Source of the DNA: an uncultured Oscillospiraceae bacterium
GTDB lineage: Bacteria; Bacillota; Clostridia; Oscillospirales; Oscillospiraceae
Direction of reading: 5' to 3'
Length of the DNA stretch: 25,171 nucleotides
Assembly: GCA_910577915.1 (NCBI GenBank)
Contig: CAJTOM010000005.1
Span: forward strand, 35,928 to 61,098
In this document: piece by piece, positions 22,992-25,171 of the stretch
Layout of the letters: every line of letters starts with the position of its first letter
How positions within the stretch are numbered: position 1 is the stretch's first letter
Made by a program: the position numbers and the translations under genes
Notes under the pieces: model-generated
The model's input: the letters and a program-made list of their open reading frames with translations, nothing else
Database searches by the model: none
Told to the model about the DNA's origin: nothing

Positions 22992-23120
22992 ATGCGGACA
23001 ATGGCCGGAATCTGCCGTAAGCTGGCATGCAGTCCATCCGAGGGAAGGTCCCCCGCCATTGATCAGGCACGGGCCCCGCCCGGAGCAAACGCGCACACGG
23101 CCGCCAAATCTGTTTCATAG
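22992..23120 (+). CDS. Possible small ORF (42 residues)
   Basis: An ATG at 22992 follows an almost perfect ribosome site, AAAGGAGGTGAC, with an 8-base gap to the ATG. The frame runs 42 codons to a TAG at 23118-23120. The peptide starts MRTMAGICRKLACSPSEG and is otherwise Ala/Pro/Ser-rich, with no signal peptide, membrane helix or motif that I recognise. A small GCGGAC-GGC-GTCCGC hairpin lies at 22955-22969, overlapping the upstream stop codon. It could be a leader ORF for the next gene, a small protein, or a spurious ribosome site. Confidence 0.4.
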   Translation: MRTMAGICRKLACSPSEGRSPAIDQARAPPGANAHTAAKSVS

Positions 23121-23163
23121 CGGCCACCCAAGAAACATTTATCATTAAAGGAGTTAGAACACA

Positions 23164-23991
23164 ATGAAAAAGCAGTTCGTTGCCAAGCTGATCGTGCTTG
23201 GCATGGTGCTGGCCATGCTGCCTGTCTCGGCCATGGCCGCTCAGCAGAGGGCCGTCATTAAGGACGAAAACGGCATCTACACCGACACCGTGACCGGCGA
23301 CGTGTGGTGGTTCGACGAGGCCGGCAACCAGATTTACCGTCCCGTCTATGACACCGACTACGACTACGTCGGCACCGTCACCCCCAGCGCTCCCGCGACT
23401 CCCGCCGAGCCCGAGGCTGAGCCCGTGCCCGTGGAGACCGCGACCAACGCCGCCGGCCAGGTTGTGGCCACTGCCACCATCACGGTCGATGCCAGCGCCG
23501 CCACCGCCGAGGTGCCCGCCGCCGCCATCGAGAGCCTGATCGCCCAGCTGGCTGACGCCAACGTCGACGTGGTCGTCCTGGCCGCCGCTACCGAGGCTCC
23601 TGTGACCTATCCCGCCGCTTCCCTGGTGTCCCTGGCTGCCGCCACCGGCGCTGGTGTGACCGTGGGCAACTCCGTTGCCACCGCCACCGTCTCCGCCGAG
23701 GCTGTCGCCGCTGTGTTCGCCAACGCCACCAGCGTGCAGGTCGCTCCCGCTGTCAACGAGGACGGCACCTTCACCATCGCCCTGCTGGTCGACGGCAATG
23801 CCGTGGACATCGAGAAGATCCCCGGCGGCCTCGCCGTGGAGCTGACCGTGTCTGTGACCGCCGAGCAGGTGACCGGCGTCTACCTCGTGAAGGCTGACGG
23901 CACCGAGGCTGCTCTGGAGTACACCATCGTCAACGGTAAGCTGGCCACTACTCTGACTGCTAACGGCACCATCCGGATTGCCAACGCCTGA
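23164..23991 (+). CDS. Secreted Ala/Val-rich surface protein
   Basis: This 275-residue exported protein has a signal peptide (KKQFVAKLIVLGMVLAMLPVSAMA-A). A segment with GDVWWFDEAGNQIYRPVYD is followed by a Pro/Glu linker near residues 74-92, then a long region rich in Ala, Val and Thr that looks like beta-strand repeats. The end, VYLVKADGTEAALEYTIVNGKLATTLTANGTIRIANA, resembles modules near SLH domains in Firmicute surface proteins, but there is no SLH domain or sortase motif here. There are no Cys residues. Codon use shifts towards GCT, GTC and GGC with many C-ending codons, which may reflect high expression. AAAGGAG sets the start. I cannot name the function; an S-layer-associated or cell-wall protein is plausible. 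Confidence 0.7.
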   Translation: MKKQFVAKLIVLGMVLAMLPVSAMAAQQRAVIKDENGIYTDTVTGDVWWFDEAGNQIYRPVYDTDYDYVGTVTPSAPATPAEPEAEPVPVETATNAAGQVVATATITVDASAATAEVPAAAIESLIAQLADANVDVVVLAAATEAPVTYPAASLVSLAAATGAGVTVGNSVATATVSAEAVAAVFANATSVQVAPAVNEDGTFTIALLVDGNAVDIEKIPGGLAVELTVSVTAEQVTGVYLVKADGTEAALEYTIVNGKLATTLTANGTIRIANA

Positions 23992-24028
23992 TCCCATGTT
24001 CCGCCCTGTGAAGGGCACACGGGAGGGA

Positions 24029-24086
24029 GGGGGCTTCGGCCCCCCCTTCTCCCAGCCCCCCGCCTCCGGCGGGGGGCTGGGAGAAG
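24029..24086 (+). terminator. Tandem hairpins after the surface-protein gene
   Basis: The first hairpin is GGGGGC-TTCG-GCCCCC (24029-24044), closed by an extra-stable UUCG tetraloop. The second is a perfect 19-bp stem (24046-24064 with 24068-24086) around a TCC loop. No T-run follows, so they may block exonuclease or act as a rho-linked or leaky terminator before the membrane-protein gene. Confidence 0.55.
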
Positions 24087-24128
24087 GAGCAATCCCCGTA
24101 TACACAAACGACACGCGAGGTGAACTGC

Positions 24129-25171
24129 ATGAAGCGCGCCACCCCTACGCTCCCCGCCCCCGTTCAGGCGGCCTGGACCTGGGTCCGGCCGGCTCTGGCC
24201 GCCGGGCTGTACTTTTTGGCCGTCTGCCTCTGCTCGTCGGCCACCATCCGGCAGACGGCGGTGCTGCTGATTCTGCTGGTGCTCTCGTCGGTGTTCCTGT
24301 TTTACGCCCGGCTGCGCAGCCGGATAAGCCCCCCCATCCTGGCGCTGGGGCTGGTGGTGCTGATGGACGGTCTGAGCCTCCTCTACGCGGTGTCCGGGAA
24401 GCTGGCCTTGCTGGAATTTCTGAAAGTCCTGGCGGGATTCTGCCTGTCGCTGGTCCTGCTGGCCTTCGCCGGAGGCCGGGAGCCGGGCCGCCGGGCCGCC
24501 GCCGTTTTGGAGGGCTGCTGCGCCGTCGCGGGGCTGGTGAGCGTGGATCTGCTCTCCACCCGGTTCATCAGCGGGCCGGTGCTGGCGCTGGTGGGACAGT
24601 TCACGCCGGACTACGCCCAGCTGACGGCGGTGGAGGAGGGCGTGCGCATCACATCGGTCTTTATGAGCCCCAATGTTTTTGCCGGCTGTATGGGCATCGG
24701 CGTCCTGCTGAGCCTGGGACTGGCGGTCTCCGCCCCGGGCGCAGCGGCCCGCCGGGCCCATTTGGTCTGCCTGTTCATATGCGCCTTATCCTTCCTGCTG
24801 GCCTTCAGCCTGGGGGCCTGCATGGCCATCGCGCCAGCCTTTCTGGTGCTGGTCCTCCTGGAGCGGCGGGAGCGCCGGGCGGAGCTGCTGCTGGTGATGG
24901 CGCAGACACTGATTCTGACGATGCTGGCCGCCTTCCCCATCTCCCGGACCTCCCTGACGGCCTGGGAGGGCGTCAGGCCCATCCCCCTGCTGTGCCTGGC
25001 GGCGGGGGCGGCGGCGCTGTGCGGCGCCGACCGGCTGGGCCGGCGGGCGGCGGCGTGGCTGAACGGCCACCGCCGGACGGCCGTGCGCCTGGTCTGCGCC
25101 GCCCTGGCGTGCCTGGCCGTCTACGCCGTCGCCGCCTGCTGCTGGACCGGGGGCGTCACCCTCCAGCCCGG
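24129..25171 (+). CDS. Polytopic O-antigen ligase/polymerase-like membrane protein (partial, 3' end missing)
   Basis: An open frame of at least 347 codons runs off the window edge. It encodes a very hydrophobic protein with many membrane segments, for example GLYFLAVCLCS, VLLILLVLSSVFLFYA, PPILALGLVVLMDGLSLLYA and VLAGFCLSLVLLAFAGG. A loop, EEGVRITSVFMSPNVFAGCMGIGVLLSLGL, resembles the Arg-x-x-(G/S)-x-F-x-(N/S)-PN pattern of the O-antigen ligase/polymerase (Wzy/WaaL) superfamily. The ATG at 24129 follows GAGGTGA. It would join or ligate glycan units outside the membrane, which fits the polysaccharide context. The C-terminal part with the remaining catalytic loop is not in this window, so the family call is tentative. 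Confidence 0.7.
   Translation, partial: MKRATPTLPAPVQAAWTWVRPALAAGLYFLAVCLCSSATIRQTAVLLILLVLSSVFLFYARLRSRISPPILALGLVVLMDGLSLLYAVSGKLALLEFLKVLAGFCLSLVLLAFAGGREPGRRAAAVLEGCCAVAGLVSVDLLSTRFISGPVLALVGQFTPDYAQLTAVEEGVRITSVFMSPNVFAGCMGIGVLLSLGLAVSAPGAAARRAHLVCLFICALSFLLAFSLGACMAIAPAFLVLVLLERRERRAELLLVMAQTLILTMLAAFPISRTSLTAWEGVRPIPLLCLAAGAAALCGADRLGRRAAAWLNGHRRTAVRLVCAALACLAVYAVAACCWTGGVTLQP

Noticed and set aside
1..25171. CRISPR arrays, tRNA/rRNA genes, insertion sequences or prophage genes
   Set aside because: No regularly spaced repeats, cloverleaf-like genes, transposases or integrases were seen on either strand by reading.

Overview
This is a 25.2 kb GC-rich window. Strong AGGAGG ribosome sites, tight head-to-tail operons, a Cys-type sulfatase with an anaerobic (radical SAM) maturase, and the protein sequences themselves suggest an anaerobic Clostridia/Oscillospirales-type gut Firmicute. 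That assignment is inference, since there is no rRNA or marker gene here. No tRNA, rRNA, CRISPR array or insertion sequence was seen.

Layout. (1) 1-2547: the tail of a possible upstream gene, a DUF1266 lipoprotein behind a near-consensus promoter, and a convergent secreted class 3 lipase; the two share a terminator. (2) 2548-7565: a leftward sulfatase preceded by a 5'-truncated SDR dehydrogenase pseudogene, a divergent FAD-dependent oxidoreductase, and a leftward L-fucose/L-arabinose isomerase-like enzyme. The SDR/FAD divergent region carries two near-identical promoter-operator units in opposite orientation. (3) 7566-17570: a long rightward operon that begins with a Crp/Fnr-family regulator. 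It continues with a second sulfatase, a BMP-family lipoprotein, a double-NBD ABC ATPase, two permeases, cytidine deaminase, nucleoside hydrolase, a ribulose-phosphate-epimerase-family protein and RpiB, and closes with a strong terminator. (4) 17658-18791: a convergent anaerobic sulfatase-maturating enzyme. (5) 19051-25171: a cell-surface polysaccharide region with a GT4 and a GT2 glycosyltransferase, a GT2 remnant, a Wzm/Wzt-like exporter, a possible small ORF, a secreted Ala/Val-rich protein, and a polytopic O-antigen-ligase/polymerase-like protein cut by the window end.

How the genes may work together. The transporter, cytidine deaminase, nucleoside hydrolase, RpiB and epimerase form a recognisable nucleoside-to-pentose-phosphate route, although no ribokinase is present. 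Unusually, a sulfatase without a signal peptide lies inside the same operon, a second such sulfatase lies nearby, and the maturase both need is adjacent. The regulator gene and the divergent isomerase each have a 14-bp ATGAC-N4-GTCAT-type palindrome at the distance from the -10 element expected for class II Crp/Fnr activation. My main hypothesis is a co-regulated cluster for importing and degrading, in the cytoplasm, a sulfated nucleoside or sulfated sugar-like compound. The sequence supports the parts list and the regulatory geometry; the substrate is inferred.
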